The position numbers and the translations under genes were made by a program. A stretch of 38,805 nt of DNA from a virus: IMG/VR virus record IMGVR_UViG_3300015194_000008, positions 1-38,805 of that record; one strand, 5' to 3'. The stretch's first letter is position 1. Every line of letters starts with the position of its first letter. Positions 5,580-13,262 of the stretch are shown one piece after another. The notes under the pieces are model-generated. The model was not told the DNA's origin. It searched no databases and worked only from the letters and a program-made list of their open reading frames with translations.

Positions 5580-6453
5580 CCTTCTTGGTAGGTCCAGTTA
5601 TGGCATTAAGAGCCTTCTGTAGATAAGCGATCAGGGCCATCATGAGGGTCTTTTTCTGCACAATTAAAGGATTCTCCTTAGCAAATACCACTCCGCCTTG
5701 TAAAACATCACCAGAATTGAAGTAATCCTCTCCTATCCACTGCCAACCTGCTTCCCCAACAGCATCTCCCCAAGAGTTATGCACACCTATGTATTTCTTG
5801 CCGTCTATGAGCTTTGCTCTTCCGCAAAACATAAAATGAGACCAATCTGAATTACCGACTGGAGGTTTAGGATAAACGGATAACCATGTGCCATTGTTTT
5901 GTCCATCAATCTGCATAATTGCTCCGCGATTGTCCCTTATGGCTTGTGCATAAGAATCTATATTAGGATTAACGAAGGCGTAACCTAACGGTTTAACCTT
6001 AGCCGCTGAAAGGTCTGCTGAAATTGTATCTTGGCTCCTGTCTCGCATAAAGGCCTCTGTGGGAGGGTTGTTGTTCTCATATGAGGGAACTATTGCTTCT
6101 GTAGCATCCCCTTTGTTAACAAGAAAATTAAGGATATCGCGAAGAGTTGTCCCTCCATTAGGATAGTAGATTTGCGAGTAAATATACTTAGCTGACTTCT
6201 CTTCTACCGTCTCTGAATAGAGCATTTGTATAATTGAAGAATAATTACTTCCAGCTTGACCTCCGCATGAAAAGCTCTGGCCCTGATTTTTAGTATTGGT
6301 AGGCCCGCCAACGTCAGCATGAACATCGTAACCAATACTCCAATCAAAAGGAGTACTTGCTGTGGCTATTTTGCTATATTTGGTGTCTCTAAGATCTAAT
6401 TTCTGAGGAAGAGCACCGTTTCCAAATTGATTTTCTACGAGTATGTCGTTCAT
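5572..6453 (-). CDS. Papain-family (C1A) cysteine protease with C-terminal membrane segment
   Basis: 293 aa. Catalytic residues are in papain order: Gln57 and Cys63 in NQGQSFSCGGQ (six apart as in papain), His206 in DWSHFMFCGRA, Asn226 in GVHNSWG. There is no cleavable signal peptide; residues about 268-287 are hydrophobic and could anchor it. The start overlaps the upstream membrane-protein gene by ATGA. Its place between XhlA-like protein and holin suggests a part in host lysis, such as cutting envelope protein or cross-bridge peptides, but virion maturation cannot be excluded. Confidence 0.8.
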   Translation of the reverse strand: MNDILVENQFGNGALPQKLDLRDTKYSKIATASTPFDWSIGYDVHADVGGPTNTKNQGQSFSCGGQAGSNYSSIIQMLYSETVEEKSAKYIYSQIYYPNGGTTLRDILNFLVNKGDATEAIVPSYENNNPPTEAFMRDRSQDTISADLSAAKVKPLGYAFVNPNIDSYAQAIRDNRGAIMQIDGQNNGTWLSVYPKPPVGNSDWSHFMFCGRAKLIDGKKYIGVHNSWGDAVGEAGWQWIGEDYFNSGDVLQGGVVFAKENPLIVQKKTLMMALIAYLQKALNAITGPTKKVV

Positions 6454-6869
6454 TTTATTTTAAAGTTATTTGTTTTAAATATTACGTGTATTTCTCGGGC
6501 GGGATTCATTTTAAAATCAACATCTACCAAGAGATAGTATTGTCCGGGTACAATATTAGCAAATGTTTGAAGGGGAACCGTGGTTTTATTACATCCCTTA
6601 ACTGAAATCGTATTAACCGCAGGAAAGGGAATTACCTGTGTTTCATCCACTGAATGAAGGGTTCTGAAGACACTGGCGGGCTTGTCTGTGTATTTACAGT
6701 AATCCACAACGTAATTCAGAGTATCCCCAGCCAGAATGGAATGATCAACTGTGGCTGATTTAACTACTAGAGTTTTGTAAGGATAAAAAGATAAAAAGGC
6801 ATTGGATGCTATATTTAAAATAATCAGCATTATCAAGCCCATCATCACATAATATAAGCGCTTGTTCAT
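6450..6869 (-). CDS. Membrane-anchored protein of the lysis cassette
   Basis: 139 aa with one N-terminal transmembrane segment (about residues 8-28) and an outside domain rich in beta-type sequence (for example VDHSILAGDTLNYVVDYCKY and PGQYYLLVDVDFKMN) containing two Cys that could form a disulphide. Not recognised as a known spanin, though a type II membrane protein in a lysis cassette could act as one. Coupled by overlap to both neighbours. Confidence 0.6.
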   Translation of the reverse strand: MNKRLYYVMMGLIMLIILNIASNAFLSFYPYKTLVVKSATVDHSILAGDTLNYVVDYCKYTDKPASVFRTLHSVDETQVIPFPAVNTISVKGCNKTTVPLQTFANIVPGQYYLLVDVDFKMNPAREIHVIFKTNNFKIK

Positions 6870-7150
6870 TTGATTACTAATTTGATTAACGAGACCACCA
6901 CCGCACTAGCCAAAGCCCCAACCGTCCAATAAAGGACACGATTTAATAGGGTTACTTTCTCTAAAACGGTGGCGAACTGAGCTTGATATTTCTCATCAGA
7001 ATCTTTTGTTTGATTTTCAAATTCTCTACGAGATATAAAATCACTTTTGATTTCTTTAACATCAGATTTTATAATCTCAATATCCTTCTTTATATAATCC
7101 AATTTTAATTCTAGGATTGAATTGCTCGGTGTGTCTGCAGGGTCGCTCAT
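6866..7150 (-). CDS. XhlA-like lysis accessory protein
   Basis: About 94 aa from ATG at 7150: a long coiled coil with repeated charged heptads (KLDYIKKDIEIIKSDVKEIK) followed by one C-terminal transmembrane helix (RVLYWTVGALASAVVVSLIK). This is the layout of haemolysin XhlA-type proteins that work with holins. The start at 7150 is preferred to 7171 because the promoter -10 covers 7170-7175, so 7171 is upstream of the RNA start. Confidence 0.65.
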   Translation of the reverse strand: MSDPADTPSNSILELKLDYIKKDIEIIKSDVKEIKSDFISRREFENQTKDSDEKYQAQFATVLEKVTLLNRVLYWTVGALASAVVVSLIKLVIK

Positions 7151-7169
7151 TTTGTGTTTATTTCCTATC

Positions 7170-7178
7170 ATTATACCA
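7170..7178 (-). promoter_or_regulatory. Extended -10 promoter of the lysis cassette
   Basis: TGGTATAAT on the minus strand. The RNA start is predicted near 7163, 13 bases before the ATG at 7150. Confidence 0.7.
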
Positions 7179-7190
7179 TTTTATTGACTC

Positions 7191-8162
7191 CTAATCTAAA
7201 ATAACGACAAATGAATAGGATTTGCCAACAGCTCCTACTATCCTAGCTACCCCTGTTAGTGTTTGAGTAGTTTTCCCCGTAATTCTAGCTACTCCAGTTA
7301 GAGTTTGAAGGGTAGCTTTGGTAAGTCTGGCCACACCAGTTAATGTTTGAAGGACAGCTTTTTGTAGACGGGCCTTACCAGCTAGAGTCTGAAGAGCCGA
7401 AGCCGTAAGTCTTGCCACTCCAGTAAGAGTCTTTACGACAGTTCCTGTTACCAGAAGGTTGGCTACTCCAGTAAGAGTTTTTGTGGTTTTAGAAGTAAGT
7501 CTAGCAAGTCCTGTAAGCGTCTGTAGTGTGGCGGCTGTTATTCTTGCCTTACCAGTTAAAGTCTGGAGTGTCTTAGCCGTTATTCTGGCAACACCAGTTA
7601 AAGTCTGGGTTGTTTTGGCGGTTATACGGGCTAATCCTGTAAGCGTTTGAGTTGTTAGAAGCCCAATCCTCGCTTTTCCAGTAAGGGTCTGCGTAGCCTT
7701 TGCCGTTATGCGGGCCAATCCAGTTAAGGTTTTGGTGGCATTTGCAGTAATACGAGCAAGCCCCGTAAGAGTTTGCGGGGTAAGCAATCCAATGCGGGCT
7801 TTTCCTGTTAGGGTTTGAAGAGCAGATACTCGCAATCTTGCTACTCCTGTTAAAGTTTGAGTAGCTTTTGCTGTAAGTCTGGCAAGACCCGTTAATGTCT
7901 GAGTGGTTTTGGCTGTAATTCTCGACAACCCTGTAAGCGTTTGGAGAGTTTTGGCTGTTATCCTAGCTCTTCCAGTTAAGGTTTGAATAGCTGAGGCTGT
8001 GATTCGAGCAACTCCCGTTAAGGTTTGGAGAGTAGCCTTTGTAATGCGAGCTACTCCAGTAAGAACCTGTGTAGTAATAACAGTAACCGAAAGAGGTTTG
8101 TTGTTAAACTTGGGACTTCTTAATTGAAAAAATGAAATTTTAGTGGACGGTCTTAGCGTTAT
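7191..8162 (-). CDS. Tandem 14-residue repeat protein, no start covering all repeats
   Basis: The frame is open for 324 codons and holds about 20 copies of a 14-residue repeat, consensus R-I/L-T-A-K-T-T-Q-T-L-T-G-x-A, with one 16-residue variant (NLLVTGTVVKTLTGVA). It ends RIVGAVGKSYSFVVILD. Short Thr/Gly beta repeats suggest a fibrous or beta-solenoid surface appendage; it follows the virion genes. Between the in-frame stop at 8163 and a TTG at 7928 there is no ATG, GTG or TTG, yet about four repeats lie upstream of that TTG. The gene may start at TTG 7928, use an unusual start, or have lost its 5' end beside the HNH remnant. Confidence 0.65.
   Translation of the reverse strand: MTLRPSTKISFFQLRSPKFNNKPLSVTVITTQVLTGVARITKATLQTLTGVARITASAIQTLTGRARITAKTLQTLTGLSRITAKTTQTLTGLARLTAKATQTLTGVARLRVSALQTLTGKARIGLLTPQTLTGLARITANATKTLTGLARITAKATQTLTGKARIGLLTTQTLTGLARITAKTTQTLTGVARITAKTLQTLTGKARITAATLQTLTGLARLTSKTTKTLTGVANLLVTGTVVKTLTGVARLTASALQTLAGKARLQKAVLQTLTGVARLTKATLQTLTGVARITGKTTQTLTGVARIVGAVGKSYSFVVILD
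7235..8070 (-). repeat. 42-bp coding tandem repeats, about 20 units
   Basis: The unit codes for the 14-residue repeat. Nucleotide copies are diverged, mainly at third codon positions, while TLTG and AR(I/L) are kept, showing selection on protein and not a recent expansion. One unit has a 6-bp insertion near 7440-7465. Confidence 0.8.
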
Positions 8163-8355
8163 TTAATTGAGTAAAATTTCTACCCCAAGTCTTAATTTCC
8201 CTCGGTTTGGGCTTCCCGAAGGTAATTAAATAGTGGCAATTTTCACAAAGAGTTCTGCAATTATTTATATCAAAAGGAACTCTTCCAACACAAAGTTTGT
8301 TGCCAAACATGTGCCAATTTTTCTTTTTCTTTAGTTTGTTTATTTCTGGAGACAT
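8140..8355 (-). pseudogene. HNH endonuclease remnant
   Basis: 71 codons retain only the second half of an HNH motif (FDINNCRTLCENCHYLI), like the end of the intact enzyme at 24964-25425 (YELSNGRTLCHSCHK). The first CxxC and the catalytic His segment are missing. Its stop overlaps the repeat-protein frame by 23 bases in another register. Flanks are too short for a group I intron core. Probably the decayed trace of a homing gene that inserted between the 8383-9072 gene and the repeat protein. Confidence 0.5.
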
Positions 8356-8382
8356 GGGATTGTTGTGTTAAGCATTGGATTG

Positions 8383-9072
8383 TTATCTTGCTATACCTGG
8401 TGCAAAAGCACGGGGTCGGAGATTATTGCGTCTAAATGATGTCCCGCTCCCCGAACTTTTATAAGTTGTGATTACCTGCGAAGTCTGTCTACTTGTAGCA
8501 TTTGTAAGTGTCCAGCTATAAGTTCCCGTTGCAAAAACAATTCGGTATTGGGTCGCACAACTTGTATAGAGGTCAAAACCAGATTGAGTTAAAAGATTGC
8601 TCCATGTTGCATCTGCGGTAAAAGCAGGTGTACTTGAATCACTGGCTATTCCACCAATTAGTAGTTCATTAGCCTGAACATTTGTACCCGTAGGCCCACA
8701 AGCATAAGATGTTCCCGATGAGGTATTTGCTACGGCAAAAGTATCAAATGCACTAATTTTAGCTACACCATCCCATTCTTGAATAATAATTGCCGTATCT
8801 GAAAACTGCGATGCTCCCATAGTGACAGTGATAGTTGTTGCACCACCCACAACATTCATACTGCTCCAACTCTGTTCTTGTCGTTGAGCTGTCAAAACTT
8901 GAGACTTATTGAGAGTCCAAGTATTACTTTTGTCATCTGTAATGGTGCAAGTGTCTGTTGCTCCAATAGCAATTACAACAGTCAGAAAATTGCCAGCAGC
9001 AGGAGTAATTGATTTCGTATAAGTGTTTACATATCCCCCCCCGTTTCCTTGTACTGTTTGAATTAATGTCAT
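8383..9072 (-). CDS. Virion/tail-associated beta-sandwich protein with RPRAFAPGIAR tail
   Basis: 229 aa, Thr/Ser/Gly-rich beta protein (GNFLTVVIAIGATDTCTI, IIIQEWDGV, ANELLIGGIASD). The C-terminus FRRNNLRPRAFAPGIAR is a short motif that I associate with tail and head-fibre proteins of environmental phages. The core resembles the 9371-10129 protein (ANELVVIGIS and similar strands), suggesting duplication. Start ATG overlaps the upstream stop (ATGA). Confidence 0.6.
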   Translation of the reverse strand: MTLIQTVQGNGGGYVNTYTKSITPAAGNFLTVVIAIGATDTCTITDDKSNTWTLNKSQVLTAQRQEQSWSSMNVVGGATTITVTMGASQFSDTAIIIQEWDGVAKISAFDTFAVANTSSGTSYACGPTGTNVQANELLIGGIASDSSTPAFTADATWSNLLTQSGFDLYTSCATQYRIVFATGTYSWTLTNATSRQTSQVITTYKSSGSGTSFRRNNLRPRAFAPGIAR

Positions 9073-9263
9073 TGGATTCCTAATTTAGCTAATTCATTTA
9101 TTATGAAAGCAGAGGTAGTATCAAAATCTTGCGGTATATGTGGAACTATTATGTTTCGGGATTGTCCGAGTAGAGTAAAGAAAACCGTTACTGTGCCATT
9201 AAAATTAGGTACTATTTTTTGAACAATATTTTCTAATCCAGGCAAGGTAAAGTGGTTTTGCAT
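9069..9263 (-). CDS. Small hypothetical protein, 64 aa
   Basis: Not recognised. The ATG at 9263 (MQNHFTLPGLENIV) is chosen because it follows the TAA of the small membrane gene by one base. It overlaps the next start by ATGA, so it sits in a tightly coupled block of virion genes. No membrane segment; mixed alpha/beta composition. Confidence 0.55.
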   Translation of the reverse strand: MQNHFTLPGLENIVQKIVPNFNGTVTVFFTLLGQSRNIIVPHIPQDFDTTSAFIINELAKLGIQ

Positions 9264-9264
9264 C

Positions 9265-9369
9265 TTATTTAAAAGCAATTATTGCAAGTAGAATTGTCCA
9301 TATCACTATGACTGGTGCTAGTACGAATATCTCTACATGCCAATAATCTGCTACTTTGAATTTACGCAT
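9265..9369 (-). CDS. 34-residue single-span membrane protein
   Basis: It reads MRKFKVADYWHV and then a hydrophobic helix (EIFVLAPVIVIWTILLAIIA), ending FK. The basic N-terminus and one span fit a small inner-membrane protein. It fills the gap between 9371 and 9263 exactly (TAA then one base then ATG), which supports reality. No known family; a minor holin-like or virion membrane protein is possible. Confidence 0.55.
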   Translation of the reverse strand: MRKFKVADYWHVEIFVLAPVIVIWTILLAIIAFK

Positions 9370-9370
9370 G

Positions 9371-10129
9371 TTATTTTATTTTTTCAGAAACGGACATTCC
9401 GTCTCCGACTTTAAAGAATTGATAGTTATTTAAACTCTGAGTTAGGGGGGCTACTACGACTGCTGATAATAATGAGAATGTAATTCCTGCCAATCTTCCA
9501 CTTGCATTTGTAAATGTTGTCGCTCCGTATACTCCTGCTACTGCTAAATCGCCAGAAGCCATACCCATTTCTCCACGAGTTCCAAGAGTACAAGCTCCAT
9601 CAAATCTTTCTGTTACATTTGCTAAGTTCGCATTAGTCCATCCTGAGAAGTCTGCTCCTGGTGTTGTGTAGTCTTCACAAGAAATCCCTATCACAACAAG
9701 TTCATTAGCCGAACCAGTTGTTGCTCCAGCCACTGAGGTTACTCCTCCGAGGTATGCTCCAGAGGTAACATCCCAAGGCGTTCCTGAAGCAAGACATCCT
9801 CTAAAGGTCAAAATAACCCCGTGAATATAGTCATAAGCAGGTGTTACATTTCCGTCGTTTGGACATTGCACTATTGCGTTTCCCTCTGATGAGGAGGCTG
9901 CACGTTTCCAGTAAGCAGCAATACCCGTGTTTCCTCCACCTTGTTTTATGTTTATGAGTGTCCAACCAGAAGGTGTAGCAAGACCACCTGTACCTAAAGC
10001 AAAGTTATCGTTGAACTCACAGAAAAGAATCCCAATGTCATTAGTTGCGTGTGTTGGCCATGCACAGCTAATAGTAGCGTTTCCCGCTACTTGTTGAGCC
10101 GTTCCTGCTGCTTGAAATGCTGCTGCCAT
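9371..10129 (-). CDS. Virion protein, beta-rich, 252 aa
   Basis: A beta-sandwich-type protein resembling 8383-9072: VAGNATISCAWPTHA, PSGWTLINIKQGGGN, ANELVVIGISCED, GRLAGITFSL. Such proteins are common among tail and receptor-binding genes of phages. No catalytic motif is visible. Its stop is followed directly by the small membrane gene. Confidence 0.55.
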   Translation of the reverse strand: MAAAFQAAGTAQQVAGNATISCAWPTHATNDIGILFCEFNDNFALGTGGLATPSGWTLINIKQGGGNTGIAAYWKRAASSSEGNAIVQCPNDGNVTPAYDYIHGVILTFRGCLASGTPWDVTSGAYLGGVTSVAGATTGSANELVVIGISCEDYTTPGADFSGWTNANLANVTERFDGACTLGTRGEMGMASGDLAVAGVYGATTFTNASGRLAGITFSLLSAVVVAPLTQSLNNYQFFKVGDGMSVSEKIK

Positions 10130-10134
10130 AGAAG

Positions 10135-10713
10135 TTAGTTAAGAGCTTCTATTGTGTAATTGAGTCCTTGAATTGAGTTAGCAGCGGCTGCTGTTCCCCA
10201 AAGTGCTGTAAACGAGAGTGCTGTGTCAGCTGTTAAGTCTACTGTAACTGCTACTGGAGTTGTACCCCCTGTTGCACCAGATGCTAGTACTACTGGCATT
10301 CCGTAGTTAGTAACTGTACCCGCTGTACCAAGAGTTGATGTATAGAGATTGGCCTCTCCGTTTGTCATCAAAGTTCCAGTAGCTCCGTTTGAACGAACCT
10401 GAATAATTGCTTCAAATGACCACATTGCAGTCATTGAAGCACCTCCTCCAACGGCTGAAGTCGTTACGTTAGCAAATGACTTTGCGATAACTGTACCAGC
10501 TACTCCTCCCCATCTAAGAGCTAGTGTTAATGCTGGCGTTGCGGTTGTTCCGTAAGCTCCGAATGCTCGAAGTCTTAAACATCTTCCGTCTTGAAGGTAG
10601 TTTGCTGGAACTGTGACGTTGGGAAACAGGATTGTTTCAGTTGTGCTGTTTGCAATAGCTGTTCCAGCCGCTGTGGCCCATGTTAGTGTCTCATTCCAAA
10701 ATTGTCGTGACAT
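10135..10713 (-). CDS. Virion protein, beta-sandwich, 192 aa
   Basis: Ala/Thr/Gly-rich beta protein (FPNVTVPANYLQDGRCLRLR, ALTLALRWGGV, TPVAVTVDLTADTALSFTAL) with the look of a fibre-attached or capsid-decoration jelly-roll; similar in style to 11450-11977. ATG at 10713, AT-rich leader without a Shine-Dalgarno sequence. Confidence 0.55.
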   Translation of the reverse strand: MSRQFWNETLTWATAAGTAIANSTTETILFPNVTVPANYLQDGRCLRLRAFGAYGTTATPALTLALRWGGVAGTVIAKSFANVTTSAVGGGASMTAMWSFEAIIQVRSNGATGTLMTNGEANLYTSTLGTAGTVTNYGMPVVLASGATGGTTPVAVTVDLTADTALSFTALWGTAAAANSIQGLNYTIEALN

Positions 10714-10731
10714 ATTTTAATTTAATAATTA

Positions 10732-11148
10732 TTAATTGATTTCCATTACTCTCTCCACGTTTTTGCCATCTTTGTCCTTAGCTTTCCAGCCAATTCTCCA
10801 AACTCGCTCATGGCCAGCTTCTTCTGAGTGAAGAATCTGCCCCAATTTGTTTGAAGTGACATTGATATGGACTCTGTTCTTAATGAAGTAGATGAGTTTG
10901 AAATCTTTAAGTTCCTCATCGTGCATCTTGAACTTCCTTCCGTTTACTTCGAAGTGTCCGTCTTCGAGGTCTACCAGATAGCAGTTAAGCCATCTGTTTA
11001 TCTCGAAGGTTTTAACTTCATCTTGTTTTACGTCAAAAAAACAAGAACGGGTTGGGTCTGTTTTAGAAACGTCTTCTAATGTCTGCGTGTATTTAGAGCC
11101 ATCTTTGTAAGTGGCTGTAAATAAATATTTAAGTATTGGATTACTCAT
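10732..11148 (-). CDS. Hypothetical protein, 138 aa
   Basis: Not recognised. Mixed alpha/beta soluble protein beginning MSNPILKYLFTATYKDGSKY, with the segment EVNGRKFKMHDEELKDFKLI. It lies between virion genes, which suggests a minor structural or assembly role, but no motif shows it. Confidence 0.55.
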   Translation of the reverse strand: MSNPILKYLFTATYKDGSKYTQTLEDVSKTDPTRSCFFDVKQDEVKTFEINRWLNCYLVDLEDGHFEVNGRKFKMHDEELKDFKLIYFIKNRVHINVTSNKLGQILHSEEAGHERVWRIGWKAKDKDGKNVERVMEIN

Positions 11149-11163
11149 TGTTTAATTAGATTA

Positions 11164-11448
11164 TTATTGTGGTAAAACTTCTGCGTCTACTGCTTCGGTT
11201 ACAACACCAATTTCTTCTAGGATGCTTTCTTTCTTGGCTTCGAGTTCTGCCATGTTTATCTTTCCTTCGTTTTCTGATTTGTGTTCAGCTAGAGCGTCTT
11301 TTATTTCACTTGCTGACATAGAACCTGGGAATTTCAAGAATCGTCCACATGGGCAATTCAAAAGAAAATCTCCGTTTCCATCAATTTCAAGTGCTTGATT
11401 TGTTTCTACCTGTTCGCTAGAACAGAAAGCTAAAATTGTTTTATCCAT
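11164..11448 (-). CDS. Hypothetical protein with Cys cluster, 94 aa
   Basis: The N-terminal half has CSSEQ and CPCGRFLKFPG (about 32-42), a possible small metal-binding knuckle; the C-terminal half is a charged helix (NMAELEAKKESILEEIG) ending in acidic DAEVLPQ. Not recognised. Confidence 0.55.
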   Translation of the reverse strand: MDKTILAFCSSEQVETNQALEIDGNGDFLLNCPCGRFLKFPGSMSASEIKDALAEHKSENEGKINMAELEAKKESILEEIGVVTEAVDAEVLPQ

Positions 11449-11449
11449 G

Positions 11450-11977
11450 TTAGTTTTCTGAGTATTGAAGGGTTATTGTCACAGTTGCTGTGTCTCCCGC
11501 CGCTGCACCTGCTGCTGTTTGTAATTGAGTCGTAAGATAGTTAGTCCAACAAGGGTTAGTTGTCATGCTTGCTGCCTTTCCTACTGTTGAAGCTCCTGTA
11601 GCTCCGAACCATACTGCTGCACCTGAACCGATAGCGGTTACTGCGGTGATGTCTCTTGTGAGGTTTGCGTTTGTTGAAGCTGATGGAGTTGCGTAAGTTA
11701 GTCTGTCTCCGTCTACAGTCATTGCCTTTGCTCCTTTAAGAGTAAGGTTTGAACCAAAAGTTACTGCTGTGTGTTCGTAAAGTCCACTCAATACTTGGTT
11801 GAATGTTCCTGAGAACTTACCCGCTAACCAGATTTCGAAACTGTTATTGGGAACTGTTATTGGGGAAGCTGAATAGGCGGTTGAGTTATCGTCTATGTTC
11901 TTCCAGTTGAACTCGGTAGCTGTAGTGATTGTTTCACCTGCTCCGTGTGAACGTTGCCATGTAAATGTTGCACTCAA
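11450..11977 (-). CDS. Virion protein, beta-sandwich, 175 aa
   Basis: Beta-rich with ITVPNNSFEIWLAGKFSGTF, DGDRLTYATPSAS and a C-terminal AGDTATVTITLQYSEN strand pair, like the 10135-10713 protein; a duplicated fibre or decoration fold is likely. It starts with TTG at 11977, as no in-frame ATG is near the predicted RNA start of the 12008-12016 promoter. Confidence 0.55.
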   Translation of the reverse strand: MSATFTWQRSHGAGETITTATEFNWKNIDDNSTAYSASPITVPNNSFEIWLAGKFSGTFNQVLSGLYEHTAVTFGSNLTLKGAKAMTVDGDRLTYATPSASTNANLTRDITAVTAIGSGAAVWFGATGASTVGKAASMTTNPCWTNYLTTQLQTAAGAAAGDTATVTITLQYSEN

Positions 11978-12007
11978 AATTATTATTGTTAAATTCTTAT
12001 AATCTTA

Positions 12008-12016
12008 ATTATACCA
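12008..12016 (-). promoter_or_regulatory. Extended -10 promoter
   Basis: TGGTATAAT on the minus strand, between the 12020-13072 stop and the TTG start at 11977. The RNA start is predicted near 12001. Confidence 0.65.
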
Positions 12017-12019
12017 TAT

Positions 12020-13072
12020 CTAGCTCTTCGTTGCGACCAATGTGACCGTCAATCTTTGCACTGTCGCCATCGAAGATACGTTAAAAGATAGAATATCCCC
12101 CTTAAGTAGGGCTGTGGTCCATGTGGTTAGGGCCAGATTCTGATTATTCTGTGTTGCCGTAAGTGTGGGTTTTTCTGAGCCTGCTATACTGCCACCCACT
12201 ACTGGAGGAAAGCCGGCATAGGTGCTTCGCCATACGTCTACAACAGCCGAGCCGGATTGATCGGCAAAGATCTGCCATCCGGTAATCGTCATGTTGTATG
12301 CAATTTCCACAAATCCCCTTACTCCTGTGGTTATTACAGAGCCACCACCGTCAATAATGAAATTGATAGTGACATTTCCACCCCCATTAACGCTTACCTT
12401 TGGGTAGTTGGTGATGCTGTTATCAACGGTTATGCCTGTGCCCGCAACTATACCCACCACTCCGACTACACCCACGAAATTGTTTTTGCCTCCTCCTTTT
12501 CCGTTGTTTTTAAAAGCAGATAATGCTTCTTCGAGTCCTTTGATAGCGCTCATTGCAAGGCGATCGTCTCCAACGAGCATCTCAAGACCGTCCCTTATTT
12601 GAGGGCCAAGTCCGACAAGCTCATTTTCTTGTATAAAATCAATACCTAAGTTCATTGAAGCAAGTTCTGCCTTAGCTTCATCTAGGATTTCAGCCTTAAG
12701 CTTCTCTATATCAGGCGTTTCAGGGAGCATTCCGGCGATAAGCGCGCGGATTTCGTCGTCTGTTGGAGTGTGGCCGTGCTGCACTTCTGGTATCAAAGGT
12801 TCGATAAGAGCGACCAGTTCATCGTCTGTTGGGGTAATTCCGTCCTGAACTTCAGGAATAAGTGGGCGAATAAGGTTAAGAAGCTCCTCTGGAGTCGGAT
12901 TATCTCCTTTATCACCCTTACTTTTTGCGATAATGTCTTTGACTGAAGGCAAAAGCTCGTCGACTTTGTTCTCAAGTTCGACAAGGTGCTCCATCACTGC
13001 AATGTTTCCTCTATCTATAACGTCGGCTATCTTCTTTAACTTTGCGACCTCCTGTGGTGTTAGATTCTCCAT
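12020..13072 (-). CDS. Tail fibre-like protein with helical repeats, 350 aa
   Basis: An N-terminal coiled coil (about 1-55) is followed by three diverged copies of about 21 residues around TPTDDELVALIEPLIPEVQ (about 56-120), a Gly-rich linker, a trimer-type strand region (VAGTGITVDNSITNYPKVSV) and a C-terminal beta domain (residues about 245-350: GFVEIAYNMTITGWQIFADQ, VDVWRSTYAGFPP, WTTALLKGDILSFNV). The C-terminal domain is one commonly seen at fibre tips and probably contacts the host or carries a receptor-binding role. Confidence 0.65.
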   Translation of the reverse strand: MENLTPQEVAKLKKIADVIDRGNIAVMEHLVELENKVDELLPSVKDIIAKSKGDKGDNPTPEELLNLIRPLIPEVQDGITPTDDELVALIEPLIPEVQHGHTPTDDEIRALIAGMLPETPDIEKLKAEILDEAKAELASMNLGIDFIQENELVGLGPQIRDGLEMLVGDDRLAMSAIKGLEEALSAFKNNGKGGGKNNFVGVVGVVGIVAGTGITVDNSITNYPKVSVNGGGNVTINFIIDGGGSVITTGVRGFVEIAYNMTITGWQIFADQSGSAVVDVWRSTYAGFPPVVGGSIAGSEKPTLTATQNNQNLALTTWTTALLKGDILSFNVSSMATVQRLTVTLVATKS

Positions 13073-13085
13073 TTAGTTACTGTTA

Positions 13086-13094
13086 ATTATAACA
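13086..13094 (-). promoter_or_regulatory. Extended -10 promoter for the fibre gene
   Basis: TGTTATAAT on the minus strand, a TGn extended -10. The RNA start is predicted near 13079, only about 7 bases before the ATG at 13072. Confidence 0.65.
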
Positions 13095-13133
13095 TATCTT
13101 GCTTCTTTTCTTGATGTGTGGTATGGTAATAAA

Positions 13134-13262
13134 ATGTTAAGCGATATATTAACGTACGGTTTATTTGGATTGATGGTTTTGGTCATGATTTCAGATACCA
13201 AGATTGGAGATAAGATCATCTCATTTCTTTTTAGGTTGGTTGGTATTCGTCACAAATCCTAA
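13134..13262 (+). CDS. Possible 42-residue membrane peptide on the opposite strand
   Basis: ATG at 13134 opens MLSDILTYGLFGLMVLVMIS then DTKIGDKIISFLFRLVGIRHKS. It has one clear hydrophobic span and an amphipathic basic tail. It is the only rightward frame in this block, sits in a 148-bp gap and overlaps the end of the 13221-14957 gene. It has no Shine-Dalgarno sequence or clear promoter, so it may be chance. Confidence 0.3.
   Translation: MLSDILTYGLFGLMVLVMISDTKIGDKIISFLFRLVGIRHKS

Noticed and set aside
7235-8070. Regular 42-bp repeats that could be taken for a CRISPR array or microsatellite
   Set aside because: Units are contiguous without spacers, keep the reading frame and diverge at third positions, so they are protein repeats.
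8140-8382. Intron around the HNH remnant joining 8383-9072 to the repeat protein
   Set aside because: The upstream gene ends with a natural-looking terminal motif (FAPGIAR), and only tens of bases flank the HNH frame, without core helices.
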